From NCBI RefSeq assembly GCF_000241485.1, contig NZ_JH584241.1, forward strand, positions 1,433,381-1,486,706: a stretch of DNA of 53,326 bases, in the 5' to 3' direction. The DNA is from Sphingomonas sp. PAMC 26605 (lineage in GTDB: Bacteria > Pseudomonadota > Alphaproteobacteria > Sphingomonadales > Sphingomonadaceae). The stretch's first letter is position 1; each line of letters starts with the position of its first letter. Of this stretch, positions 1 through 6,903 are shown one piece after another. The notes under the pieces are model-generated. The model worked only from the letters and a program-made list of their open reading frames with translations, searched no databases and was not told the origin of the DNA. A program made the position numbers and the translations under genes.

Positions 1-34
1 GAAGGGCCTCGGCTCGCTCACCCCGGGCGCCTGA
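1..34 (+). CDS. bufA: C-terminal end of a probable bufferin precursor (BufA, DUF2282-like), truncated by the window edge
   Basis: Only the last ten codons and the TGA at 32-34 are visible; they read KGLGSLTPGA. A tail of this kind is what I recall for DUF2282 proteins, the Cys-rich precursor peptides of bufferin metallophores. The next genes are bufB, bufC and a DoxX gene, in the usual order of such operons, and the spacing to bufB is 10 bases. The call rests mainly on operon context because no cysteine motif or signal peptide lies inside the window. Confidence 0.5.
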   Translation, partial: KGLGSLTPGA

Positions 35-44
35 GGACCATCCG

Positions 45-878
45 ATGACCATGACCGCAGGCCTGGGCTTCAAGCTCGAGCATCTCGATGAAGCGCTGAC
101 GGCGCGAAACCCGGGCCTGTGGTTCGAGGTCCATGCCGAGAATTATATGGTCGATGGCGGGCCGCGGCTGCGGGCGCTCGTCGCGCTCGCCGAGCGCTTT
201 GCGATCTCGCTGCACGGCGTCGGCCTGTCGCTCGTATCGGTGGAGCCGCCAGCGGAGGATCACCTGGGCAGGTTGCGGGCGCTCTCCGACCTGATCGGTC
301 CGGCCGCGATCTCCGACCATCTGGCGTGGCAGAAATGGGAGGGGGCGCATCATGCCGACTTCCTCCCATTCCCGCGCACGCGCGAGGCGCTCGATATTGC
401 CGCCGGCAACGTCGCGCGGGTGCAGGATGCGCTACGCCGCCCGATCCTGGTCGAAAACCCTTCGCTGTATGTCGATCTGCCCGGGCACGAACTGGACGAG
501 GCGAGCTTCCTTACCGAATTGGCGCAGCGCACGGGCTGTGGCCTGCTGGTCGATGTGAACAACATCTTCGTCAGCGCGGCGAACCTGCGCTTTTCTGCGG
601 AGGCTCGGATCGACGCCATCCCGGCGTCGATCATCGGCGAAATCCACCTCGCCGGCCATCGACCTGATCCGGATCCCGACAGCGGTCTGCTGATCGACAG
701 CCACGATGCGCCGATCTCCGACCCGGTCTGGCTGCTCTACCGACGCCTGATCGATCGCATCGGCGCGCGTCCGACGCTGATCGAGCGCGACGACGAAGTT
801 CCACCCTTCCCGGAGCTGATGCTGGAGCGCGACCGCGCGCACCATCTGCTCGAGCAGAGGATGCTCATTGATGCTTGA
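45..878 (+). CDS. bufB: MNIO-family (DUF692) iron-dependent oxidative enzyme, BufB type
   Basis: This 277-residue protein belongs to the multinuclear non-heme iron oxidative enzymes (DUF692, related to MbnB), which modify cysteines of precursor peptides, for example to thiooxazoles in bufferins. The TIM-barrel metal-ligand motifs are present: LHGVG (His57), SDHLAW (Asp91, His92), VENPS (Glu137, Asn138), LVDVNNIF (Asp170, Asn173), IHLAGH (His201, His205), DSHD (His220) and IERDD (Glu247). A GAGGA Shine-Dalgarno overlaps the bufA stop, 7 bases before the ATG. The gene overlaps bufC by 8 bases, which implies translational coupling. The natural substrate would be the BufA peptide encoded just upstream. 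Confidence 0.93.
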   Translation: MTMTAGLGFKLEHLDEALTARNPGLWFEVHAENYMVDGGPRLRALVALAERFAISLHGVGLSLVSVEPPAEDHLGRLRALSDLIGPAAISDHLAWQKWEGAHHADFLPFPRTREALDIAAGNVARVQDALRRPILVENPSLYVDLPGHELDEASFLTELAQRTGCGLLVDVNNIFVSAANLRFSAEARIDAIPASIIGEIHLAGHRPDPDPDSGLLIDSHDAPISDPVWLLYRRLIDRIGARPTLIERDDEVPPFPELMLERDRAHHLLEQRMLIDA

Positions 879-1599
879 TGCCGCCGATTTTCAGCACGCC
901 TTCGGCGAAATGCTCGCCTCGCAGGAAAGGTCGGACGACCCGGCGATGCGGCGCGCGCTCGCGATCCACCGCAACACCGCCAGTAAGGCGGCGCGCGACG
1001 CGCTGTTCGCCAATTATCCGGTGACCGCCGCGATGGTCGGCGAGGCGGCATTCGCTGCGTGCGCAGCCTCCTACATCGAAGTCGCTCCGCCGCGCGAGGC
1101 ACGGCTTTGCCTCTACGGCGACAGGTTCGCGCATTTCATCGATGCCTGGACGCCGTTTGGGGAAGCTCCGTATCTTGGCGCCGTCGCCGCGCTGGAGCGC
1201 CATGTGATCGAGGCGTTGTTCGCCGCGGACCGCGCGCCGCTCGACGCGCTGGCCCTTTCTCGCGGTATCGACCCCGAGGCGGCGCTGCACTGGCATCCCG
1301 CAACGCGGACCGCGAAAGCATCGACGCCCGCGGCGAGCTTGTGGATGGCGCATCAGCCCGAGGCCGCGCCCGACGCGCTCGACGAGATCGTCTGGGGCGA
1401 GGAGATGATCCTCGTCACACGGCCGGGCGACGCGGTCGAGGTTCGCGTCATCGACGCGCCGACCAGCGCCTTTCTGACCGGCAAGACGCTCGCCCAGGCC
1501 GCAGCCAACGCTTCTGCCGAAGGCGGGGACGTCTCGACGATCTTCGCATCGTTGCTGTCCGCCGGCGCCTTCGCGCAAGATATTCCAAGGGGAAAATGA
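871..1599 (+). CDS. bufC: BufC-type partner protein (DUF2063, MNIO partner)
   Basis: This 242-residue protein starts at ATG 871, inside the end of bufB; a TTG three bases earlier is less likely. DUF2063 proteins are annotated as putative DNA-binding, but in MNIO operons they act as the recognition partner that brings the precursor peptide to the oxygenase. The sequence [15 protein letters not shown] followed by [14 protein letters not shown] fits the helical N-terminal domain of the family. It ends in an ATGA overlap with the DoxX gene, so the operon is tightly coupled. The homologous bufC2 is at 7743. The partner role comes from family knowledge. Confidence 0.88.
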   Translation: MLDAADFQHAFGEMLASQERSDDPAMRRALAIHRNTASKAARDALFANYPVTAAMVGEAAFAACAASYIEVAPPREARLCLYGDRFAHFIDAWTPFGEAPYLGAVAALERHVIEALFAADRAPLDALALSRGIDPEAALHWHPATRTAKASTPAASLWMAHQPEAAPDALDEIVWGEEMILVTRPGDAVEVRVIDAPTSAFLTGKTLAQAAANASAEGGDVSTIFASLLSAGAFAQDIPRGK

Positions 1600-2066
1600 T
1601 GCTGAACATCTACGCACGCGCCTGCTCGCTGCTCGACCGTCTTTCGGGCTCCATCCTGTTGCTGGTCGCCCGTCTCGGCGCCGCCGCGGTCTTCTTCATG
1701 TCGGGCCGGACCAAGGTCGACGGGCTGCTGCATATCACCGACAGCACCTACACGCTGTTCGAGACCGACTATCGGATCCCGTTGATCCCTCCGCATATTG
1801 CCGCGCATCTCGCGACCTATCAGGAGCATCTCTTCCCGATCCTGCTGGTGCTCGGGTTGTTCAATCGGGTGGCGGCTTTGGGCCTGTTCGCCATGACGAC
1901 GGTGATCGAAGTGTTCGTCTATCCCGACGCCTGGCCGACGCATCTGAGCTGGGCGGGTCTGCTGCTCCCCATCATCTTCCGCGGCGGTGGCAAATTCTCG
2001 CTCGATTACGTGCTTGGCCTCGATCCGACGCGGGGCGCCAAGGCGCGTGATTATGCCGCAGACTGA
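1596..2066 (+). CDS. DoxX-family integral membrane protein (BufD-like)
   Basis: This 156-residue protein has about four hydrophobic segments, with [17 protein letters not shown] near the N-terminus, the usual DoxX opening. DoxX proteins are common last members of bufferin operons; their role there is uncertain, with membrane redox or quinone-linked functions suggested. ATG 1596 overlaps the bufC stop, and ATG 1599 is an equally possible start. The coding frame runs 14 bases past the start of the next gene, so all five genes at 1-2451 are probably one transcript whose promoter lies left of the window. Confidence 0.88.
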   Translation: MMLNIYARACSLLDRLSGSILLLVARLGAAAVFFMSGRTKVDGLLHITDSTYTLFETDYRIPLIPPHIAAHLATYQEHLFPILLVLGLFNRVAALGLFAMTTVIEVFVYPDAWPTHLSWAGLLLPIIFRGGGKFSLDYVLGLDPTRGAKARDYAAD

Positions 2067-2451
2067 TCGCCGGCAGGGCGCGTCGATCCTCTCGCGGCTC
2101 GGCGCGCTCTGCTACGCCGCGTGGGGGATCTTCCACGTCAAGGTGGCGGTGGACATCTGGCGCCTCGGCGCGGGGCAGCAAGGCCTCGCGCAGGGGCGCC
2201 TCTTCCAGCTTGCCGCCTATATGCTGACGATCGCGCTCTTCGTGCTGGTGGTCGGGCTGTGGCGCAACTGGCGCGGCGACAGGCTGGGCTACTGGCTCAA
2301 TCTGGTCGTCGCCGGCTGGGCAGACTCGATCTGGGTGCTTGTCGTGGTCGTGCCGGGCTATGTCGATCTCGTCCGCGGCCTGGTGCCGCCAGCTTTCTTC
2401 GTCGCTGGCGCGATCTTTACGACGCTCGCGCGCCGACAGCGGGTCCGCTGA
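2053..2451 (+). CDS. small four-helix membrane protein of unknown function, last gene of the buf operon
   Basis: This 132-residue protein starts at ATG 2053, inside the end of the DoxX gene. An upstream in-frame ATG at 1987 would put a charged, non-hydrophobic stretch in front and is unlikely. Four hydrophobic segments are visible, around residues 15-32, 50-68, 78-98 and 100-122, with positively charged connecting loops. I do not recognise a family. The overlap with the DoxX gene suggests a partner role in the same membrane process. Confidence 0.75.
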   Translation: MPQTDRRQGASILSRLGALCYAAWGIFHVKVAVDIWRLGAGQQGLAQGRLFQLAAYMLTIALFVLVVGLWRNWRGDRLGYWLNLVVAGWADSIWVLVVVVPGYVDLVRGLVPPAFFVAGAIFTTLARRQRVR

Positions 2452-2501
2452 AGGGCGCACGAATCGGTTCACCGGCGCACCGCTCGGAGTCGTAACCGCC
2501 C

Positions 2502-3476
2502 TTAAGGGCGCGTTATCCGTCGCCGTAGCGGGGCCAACGGTGCCGTATCGTCAAAGGCGACGAGGCCGTCCGATGTCGCCGTGATCCCGAGCTCACGAAA
2601 GAGCCGCTCAAGGTCGGTCTGTACCAATTGCGTCGCGAAGCGCTCATAGAGTCGAGCGAGCGAGGTCGCGCCGATCGCACCGTCGCCAACGGTCATCAGC
2701 TGCTCGGGCGACCACGTCGTCGTGTTGCCGCCGCTCGCACGATTGATCCGGCGAAGCGCGTCGCGCAGCGACCCGGCGCCCTGTGTGTCGCGGTAGATGG
2801 CGATCTCGGCCAGGAGCCAGAAGAGCGCGCCGCCCCAATACAGGCGGCCCCAGGCTTGGGTCCCGTCCATGCCCTTGTCGCCGGGGCGCGGGTTACCCTT
2901 GGCCATCCCCTGGACGGACTCGCTCCAGACGTCGGCCGGGGTAAGCTGTCCGATCAAGGCGCGCGCTATCGGTTCGACATAGGTCGCGTTCCCCTCCTGC
3001 AGCCAGAGGGCACGGCGCGGCATGTCAGGCAGCGCGGTATGAACCATCTCGTGCACGAGCACCCAGTCGCGGGCGAAGGCTTCGGGGCCGGCCCCGACGC
3101 CGACATGGATCCGCGTCGCGGTTCCGGCATAGCCGAAGGTGGTGCCGTGCCCGACGCGATCCCCGGGTTCGGCGATGACCAGCAGTCCGTATTCGGCGAC
3201 CGGGAATTTGCCGAAATAGGCGGTGACGGCGTTCGCCGCGGTGCGGATCCACGCCAGGACGAGGTCCCGCGAAAGGCCGGGGGCTCCATCGGCGAAGACG
3301 ACGGTGATCGTTCCGCCGCCAATTCTCAGACGCTGCCCCGACTGGCCGCGCAAGGCGGCGTACATGGCGTCGGGGTCTTGATACAAGGGCTGCTGCCCGA
3401 CCGCAGCGAGCGAGGCGCCGCCGATCGCGACGGCACCGAGGCCGAGGACGACGGCGCGTCGATCGAACCGGGCCAT
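2502..3476 (-). CDS. exported HExxH metallopeptidase-like protein (peptidase MA-like)
   Basis: This 324-residue protein begins MARFDRRAVVLGLGAVAIG, a twin-arginine-like signal, so it probably acts in the periplasm. The zinc-binding motif HEMVH is at residues 142-146, and WLQEGNATYVEP at about 158-169 supplies the downstream Glu expected in gluzincins (Glu161). The substrate is unknown. The start codon is 3 bases from the stop of the upstream thioredoxin-fold gene on the same strand, so both are probably transcribed from the promoter at 3990-4015. An envelope quality-control peptidase would fit the stress context, but that is inference. Confidence 0.8.
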   Translation of the reverse strand: MARFDRRAVVLGLGAVAIGGASLAAVGQQPLYQDPDAMYAALRGQSGQRLRIGGGTITVVFADGAPGLSRDLVLAWIRTAANAVTAYFGKFPVAEYGLLVIAEPGDRVGHGTTFGYAGTATRIHVGVGAGPEAFARDWVLVHEMVHTALPDMPRRALWLQEGNATYVEPIARALIGQLTPADVWSESVQGMAKGNPRPGDKGMDGTQAWGRLYWGGALFWLLAEIAIYRDTQGAGSLRDALRRINRASGGNTTTWSPEQLMTVGDGAIGATSLARLYERFATQLVQTDLERLFRELGITATSDGLVAFDDTAPLAPLRRRITRP

Positions 3477-3479
3477 CGC

Positions 3480-3866
3480 TCAGCGCAGCGTTGAAGCGGC
3501 AAGGGCCTTGATCTGGCCCGGATCGGTGACTCCCAGACTCCGGCCGACTTCCTTGCCCGCCTTGTACGCGATCAGCGTGCTCTGCTTGGTGATCCCGAGG
3601 ACCTTCTTCTCGGCCGTCTGGGAGTCATAATCCAACCGCAGGATCAGCAGTGCCTTATAGGCGGGATCGGTCGCGAGCCGGTCGATCGTCGGCGCCTGCG
3701 CGCGGCAGGTGGGACACCAGGGTGCGAAGGCATCGACGAGAACCGGCTGGCCCGCCGCCTGCGCGGCTTTGAGCGTCGCCAGGCTGAAGGGACGGACCGG
3801 CTGTGCCTGGAGCGGCGCGGCGATGAGGGTGAGCGCTGCCAGGGGCAGCAGGCGGGCGAGGGACAT
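3480..3866 (-). CDS. periplasmic thioredoxin-fold protein (WCPTC)
   Basis: This 128-residue protein starts MSLARLLPLAALTLIAAP, a clear Sec signal peptide, followed by one thioredoxin-like domain with the redox motif WCPTC (Cys51, Cys54) after VLVDAFAP. It may reduce periplasmic disulfides or methionine sulfoxide reductases, or resist thiol stress. ATG 3866 has a GGAAAG sequence about 10 bases upstream and places the signal peptide at the N-terminus. An in-frame ATG at 3953 would add 29 residues before the signal peptide but would give a much shorter mRNA leader. It is the first gene of a pair with the metallopeptidase. Confidence 0.85.
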   Translation of the reverse strand: MSLARLLPLAALTLIAAPLQAQPVRPFSLATLKAAQAAGQPVLVDAFAPWCPTCRAQAPTIDRLATDPAYKALLILRLDYDSQTAEKKVLGITKQSTLIAYKAGKEVGRSLGVTDPGQIKALAASTLR

Positions 3867-3989
3867 GGTGATATCTTTCCGTGAGCGGAGAAAGGGCGCG
3901 AGCGACCTCAGATGTGCGGGGGTCACAGCGTGTCCGGGGGGCAGGGTGTTCATCAGGGCGTTCCGCAGCGCATATGGGCTGCCATGAAG

Positions 3990-4015
3990 TTCGCCCGCGC
4001 GAGCCGTCCGGTTAC
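3990..4015 (-). promoter_or_regulatory. SigF-type ECF promoter for the thioredoxin/metallopeptidase pair
   Basis: On the minus strand GTAACC (4015-4010) is followed by exactly 16 bases and CGAA (3993-3990). The leader to the annotated start would be about 115 nt. The same bipartite motif with the same spacer recurs seven more times in the window, always upstream of a gene start. Confidence 0.75.
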
Positions 4016-4048
4016 AGGCGACCCGGTCCGCCTCGTCGACCGTCGCGG

Positions 4049-5014
4049 TCACGCCACCGTCGTCACCCCGCGCTTCTCGCGCAGGTCGACATGAAGATCG
4101 AAGATGTCGGGACGGGCGTAGTGGCCGGCGGTGTCGAGATAGAGCTTGCCGCCCGATGCAAGGCCGATGTCGATGCGCGCGGTCAGAGGCCGCGCGTCGC
4201 CCGGGTCGGCAAGCGCGATGACCGTCGCATCCGCAGCGATGACCGCGCTTCCGCCCGCCTTCAACAGGTGCCGCTCGATCGGAATCGCCTCGAGCATCGC
4301 GCGCGCGGCGGGGTCGTTCACGGCGAGGCTGTCGAAGCCCGCAAGCACGTCCGACCGCGTCAGGACCGTCCCGGCCGCGACGACGAAACACTGGCCCTCA
4401 AAGGCATAATGCCGGCTCGCCAGGAGATGCAGCTCGGTGACGGCGGGCCACAGCGCGAAGTGGAGGACCTCGCCGTGCTGGTGCGTTGCTGCGCGGGCGA
4501 GCGGCATCCAATGCTCCCAGCAGATGAGGGCGCCGAACGGCCCGTGCGGTCCCGGCCAGGGGCGCAGGGTGCTGCCATCTGCGGCGGCCCAGATGAGCCG
4601 TTCGTTGTGGGTCGGCATGATCTTGCGGTGGATGTCGCGTCGTCCCGAGGGCGTGAGGCGCACGACGGCATTGTAGAGGCTGGCGCCGCGGCGTTCGTGC
4701 ATCCCCATCACGATCTCGACCGACAATGCGGTGGCGAGTTTGGCGAGATGCGCGATCTCCGGGCCATCCAGTTCCGGGCAATTCCGGAACAGGACGCGGA
4801 ACAGCGCCTCGGCGGGTGCATGACCCCAGAGCGCCGAACCCGGCGCCTCGTCGAGCCAGACCGGATAGCCGGGAAGCCACGCTTCGGGAAAGACGATCAC
4901 GTCCGCGCCGTCGCGTGCCGCCTCGCGGATCAGTATCTCGGCGCGGTCGATGCTGGCCGCGAGGTTCAGGAAGATCGGCGGCTGTTGGATGATCGAGATC
5001 GACAGCGTCGTCAT
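4049..5014 (-). CDS. nitrilase (carbon-nitrogen hydrolase family)
   Basis: This 321-residue enzyme has the full nitrilase catalytic set: Glu44 in VFPEAW, Lys131 in HRKIMPTH and Cys165 in ICWEHWMPL. The CWEH..PL context and the later LLASRHYAFEGQCFV are typical of true nitrilases that hydrolyse nitriles to carboxylic acids, rather than of amidases. A GGAGG Shine-Dalgarno lies 8 bases before ATG 5014, so the longer upstream reading frame is not used. It is a single-gene unit with its own SigF-type promoter at 5070-5095, back-to-back with that of nrsF. The physiological nitrile is unknown, and a role in a metal-stress regulon is unexpected. Confidence 0.92.
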   Translation of the reverse strand: MTTLSISIIQQPPIFLNLAASIDRAEILIREAARDGADVIVFPEAWLPGYPVWLDEAPGSALWGHAPAEALFRVLFRNCPELDGPEIAHLAKLATALSVEIVMGMHERRGASLYNAVVRLTPSGRRDIHRKIMPTHNERLIWAAADGSTLRPWPGPHGPFGALICWEHWMPLARAATHQHGEVLHFALWPAVTELHLLASRHYAFEGQCFVVAAGTVLTRSDVLAGFDSLAVNDPAARAMLEAIPIERHLLKAGGSAVIAADATVIALADPGDARPLTARIDIGLASGGKLYLDTAGHYARPDIFDLHVDLREKRGVTTVA

Positions 5015-5069
5015 GATGGCTTTTCCTCCCAGGCGAATTTGCAGTGCGGCCGCACCCTTCACGCCGGTA

Positions 5070-5095
5070 TTCGGCGACCTGCGGCGCGCGGTTAC
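5070..5095 (-). promoter_or_regulatory. SigF-type ECF promoter for the nitrilase gene
   Basis: On the minus strand GTAACC (5095-5090), 16 bases, then CGAA (5073-5070), 56 bases before the nitrilase ATG. Its -35 box is 17 bases from the -35 box of the divergent nrsF promoter. Confidence 0.8.
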
Positions 5096-5112
5096 GTAAA
5101 TCCCCGATACGC

Positions 5113-5138
5113 GTAACCGAATGCGAATTCGGACCGAA
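5113..5138 (+). promoter_or_regulatory. SigF-type ECF promoter for the nrsF-like operon
   Basis: GTAACC (5113-5118), 16 bases, then CGAA (5135-5138), 57 bases before the nrsF ATG. This suggests that the anti-sigma gene is under control of its own sigma factor, a common autoregulatory loop. Confidence 0.8.
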
Positions 5139-5195
5139 TGTAGGAAAGACTCGCGGCGTGGAGGCCCGTCGGCCGAGCGTTCGACGGAGCATTTC

Positions 5196-5843
5196 ATGAA
5201 TACCGACGTCTTGATTGCGGAATTATCGAGTGGCTTGCGGCCGGTGCCTCGCGGCGCGACGAGGACGCTTTTGCGCAAGGGTCTCATCACCGGCGCGGTG
5301 GTCACAGGGGTCGTCGTGTTGTTCTGGCCGAGCCTGGGTCCGCGACCCGATATGGCGCTCGCCGTGATGACCGCGTCCTTCTGGATCAAGCTGCTCTATA
5401 CCGCGTCGATCGCGTCGCTCGGGTTCGTCGCGCTCGATCGGCTGAGCCGGCCCGATGCGGCGAAGCTTCACTGGGCTCGGCTGCTCTGGCCGCCGGTTGC
5501 GGCGCTCGCGGCAATCGCTGCGATGCGCTGGGCCGCCGCACCGGCCGGAGATTCGAGAGCGTTCTGGATGGGCTCGAGCTGGTGGCAATGCCCCGCTTAC
5601 GTCGCGGCGCTCGCTCTGCCGGTCTTTGTCGGCCTGATGTGGGCGATGTCGCGGCTGGCGCCGACCCGGCTGGGGGCGGCCGGCGCGGCCGCCGGCCTCG
5701 TCTCCGGTGCGACGGGTGCGTCCATCTACGCCCTGCACTGTACCGAAACCTCACCGGGATTCGTTCTGCTGTGGTATTCGCTCGGCCTGGGCGCGGCAAC
5801 GCTGCTCGGAGCGGCCGTCGGTCCTCGCCTGCTACGGTGGTGA
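5196..5843 (+). CDS. nrsF: NrsF/DUF1109-type six-helix membrane anti-sigma factor
   Basis: This 215-residue protein has a short cytoplasmic N-terminus and about six transmembrane segments. Two cysteines sit in WWQCP (Cys132) and ALHCTE (Cys182). In Caulobacter NrsF, as I recall, cysteines at nearly the same positions are needed for release of SigF under chromate or cadmium. ATG 5196 is preferred over the upstream GTG or ATG options because the conserved part begins at MNTDVLIAELSSGLRPV. The usual partner, an ECF sigma gene, is not next to it in this window. A methyltransferase-like gene follows 62 bases downstream and is probably cotranscribed. Confidence 0.85.
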   Translation: MNTDVLIAELSSGLRPVPRGATRTLLRKGLITGAVVTGVVVLFWPSLGPRPDMALAVMTASFWIKLLYTASIASLGFVALDRLSRPDAAKLHWARLLWPPVAALAAIAAMRWAAAPAGDSRAFWMGSSWWQCPAYVAALALPVFVGLMWAMSRLAPTRLGAAGAAAGLVSGATGASIYALHCTETSPGFVLLWYSLGLGAATLLGAAVGPRLLRW

Positions 5844-5905
5844 GCGACGGTGATGCCGGTGCCCGTTTGCACCGCATCGTTGGAATGCAACCGGAAAGGG
5901 GTGTC

Positions 5906-6787
5906 ATGCGAAAATACATCACGGCAGTTTCGATAGCGGCGTTGGCGATCGGCGGGGTAAGCGCATTCTCGCCCGGTCGCGCTAATGATATCGCGGCGGT
6001 GGCGACCGCTCCCGATCCGGCGCTTCAGATGGCCGTCGCGGCGGACTCGCGGCCGGCGAACGATCGGGCGCGCGACCGATACCGTCACCCCCTGCAAAGC
6101 CTGCAATTCTGGGGCGTGCGGCCAGGTCAGGTGGTCGTCGACCTGCAGCCCGGCGGGGGCTATTGGACCGAGATCCTGGCGCCGTATCTCGCCAAGACGG
6201 GTGGCAGCTATGTGGCCGGTGTCGCCGACCTGGACAATCCGAAGCTTTCGGCCGGGGCGAAAGCCGATCGGGCGCGGTTCGAGGCGAAGCACGCCGACAC
6301 GGCGGTCTATGGGCGAATCCGCTATGCAGCGTTCGGCCCGGTCGCCGGCCCGCTGGCCCCGCCCAATTCGGTCGACGTGATCCTTACGGCGCGCGAGATC
6401 CACAACTGGATCCCTGCCGGCTTCGTCGACAAGGCGATGAAGGATTGCTTTGCCGCGCTCAAGCCCGGCGGCGTCTTTGCCGTCGAGGAGCATCGCGCCG
6501 GCCCGAAGACCGCCGCGCTCGAAGCATCGGGTCAGTTCACCGGTTACGTCTCGACGAAGGCCGTCGTGGATGCAGCCAAGAAAGCCGGGTTCGTGCTCGA
6601 TGCGTCTTCGGAGATCAACGCCAATCCGAAGGACACCAAGGACTATCCGTTCGGCGTCTGGACGCTGCCGCCATCGCGGGACAGCGCGGGCTCGGGCCAC
6701 GCGGCGCTGACGACCGCGCAGCGGGCGCGCTACGATGCGATCGGCGAAAGCGATCGCATGACGCTGCGCTTCCGCAAACCCGCCTGA
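5906..6787 (+). CDS. exported class I SAM-methyltransferase-like protein
   Basis: This 293-residue protein starts with a signal peptide (MRKYITAVSIAALAIGGVSA) and continues with a Rossmann methyltransferase fold. Motif I is VVVDLQPGGGYWTEIL, AREIHNW lies in the catalytic region, and LKPGGVFAVEEHRAG is the typical later strand. A GGAAAGGGG Shine-Dalgarno precedes ATG 5906. SAM is not normally available in the periplasm, so either the protein binds another ligand, uses exported SAM, or the signal is a membrane anchor. It is probably cotranscribed with nrsF, which links it to the stress regulon. Confidence 0.8.
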   Translation: MRKYITAVSIAALAIGGVSAFSPGRANDIAAVATAPDPALQMAVAADSRPANDRARDRYRHPLQSLQFWGVRPGQVVVDLQPGGGYWTEILAPYLAKTGGSYVAGVADLDNPKLSAGAKADRARFEAKHADTAVYGRIRYAAFGPVAGPLAPPNSVDVILTAREIHNWIPAGFVDKAMKDCFAALKPGGVFAVEEHRAGPKTAALEASGQFTGYVSTKAVVDAAKKAGFVLDASSEINANPKDTKDYPFGVWTLPPSRDSAGSGHAALTTAQRARYDAIGESDRMTLRFRKPA

Positions 6788-6813
6788 GTCGGCGGTCTTT
6801 TTCGACCGCCTGT

Positions 6814-6839
6814 GTAACCTCCGGCGCCGCGCCGCCGAA
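6814..6839 (+). promoter_or_regulatory. SigF-type ECF promoter for the second MNIO operon
   Basis: GTAACC (6814-6819), 16 bases, then CGAA (6836-6839). The GTG of bufB2 is 64 bases downstream, leaving no room for a conventional precursor gene between promoter and oxygenase. Confidence 0.8.
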
Positions 6840-6846
6840 TTCCCCT

Positions 6847-6886
6847 TGTGCCGGGCCTTACCCCAACCCCGACCGGGCCCGGCACA
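6847..6886 (+). other. perfect 11-bp inverted repeat in the bufB2 leader
   Basis: TGTGCCGGGCC at 6847-6857 is exactly complementary to GGCCCGGCACA at 6876-6886, with an 18-base pyrimidine-rich loop. It starts at about the predicted transcription start and ends 6 bases before the AGGAGG Shine-Dalgarno of bufB2. It could be a 5' mRNA-stabilising hairpin, a translation-control element or a protein operator. The arms are seen directly; the function is not known. Confidence 0.6.
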
Positions 6887-6903
6887 CCATCAGGAGGTCA
6901 GCA

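Noticed and set aside
2497..2510. Perfect 14-base palindrome CGCCCTTAAGGGCG as a bidirectional terminator
   Set aside because: It has no loop and no T run on either strand, so I do not call a terminator.
2492..2517. GTAACC at 2492 as a further SigF-type promoter
   Set aside because: The bases 16 positions later are TATC, and the site lies between two convergent gene ends.
2871..2896. GGTTAC at 2891 (minus-strand GTAACC)
   Set aside because: No CGAA or CGTA at the right distance, and it is inside the metallopeptidase coding sequence.
6519..6545. GGTTAC inside the exported methyltransferase gene
   Set aside because: The -10 position does not match CGWA and no gene start follows on the minus strand.
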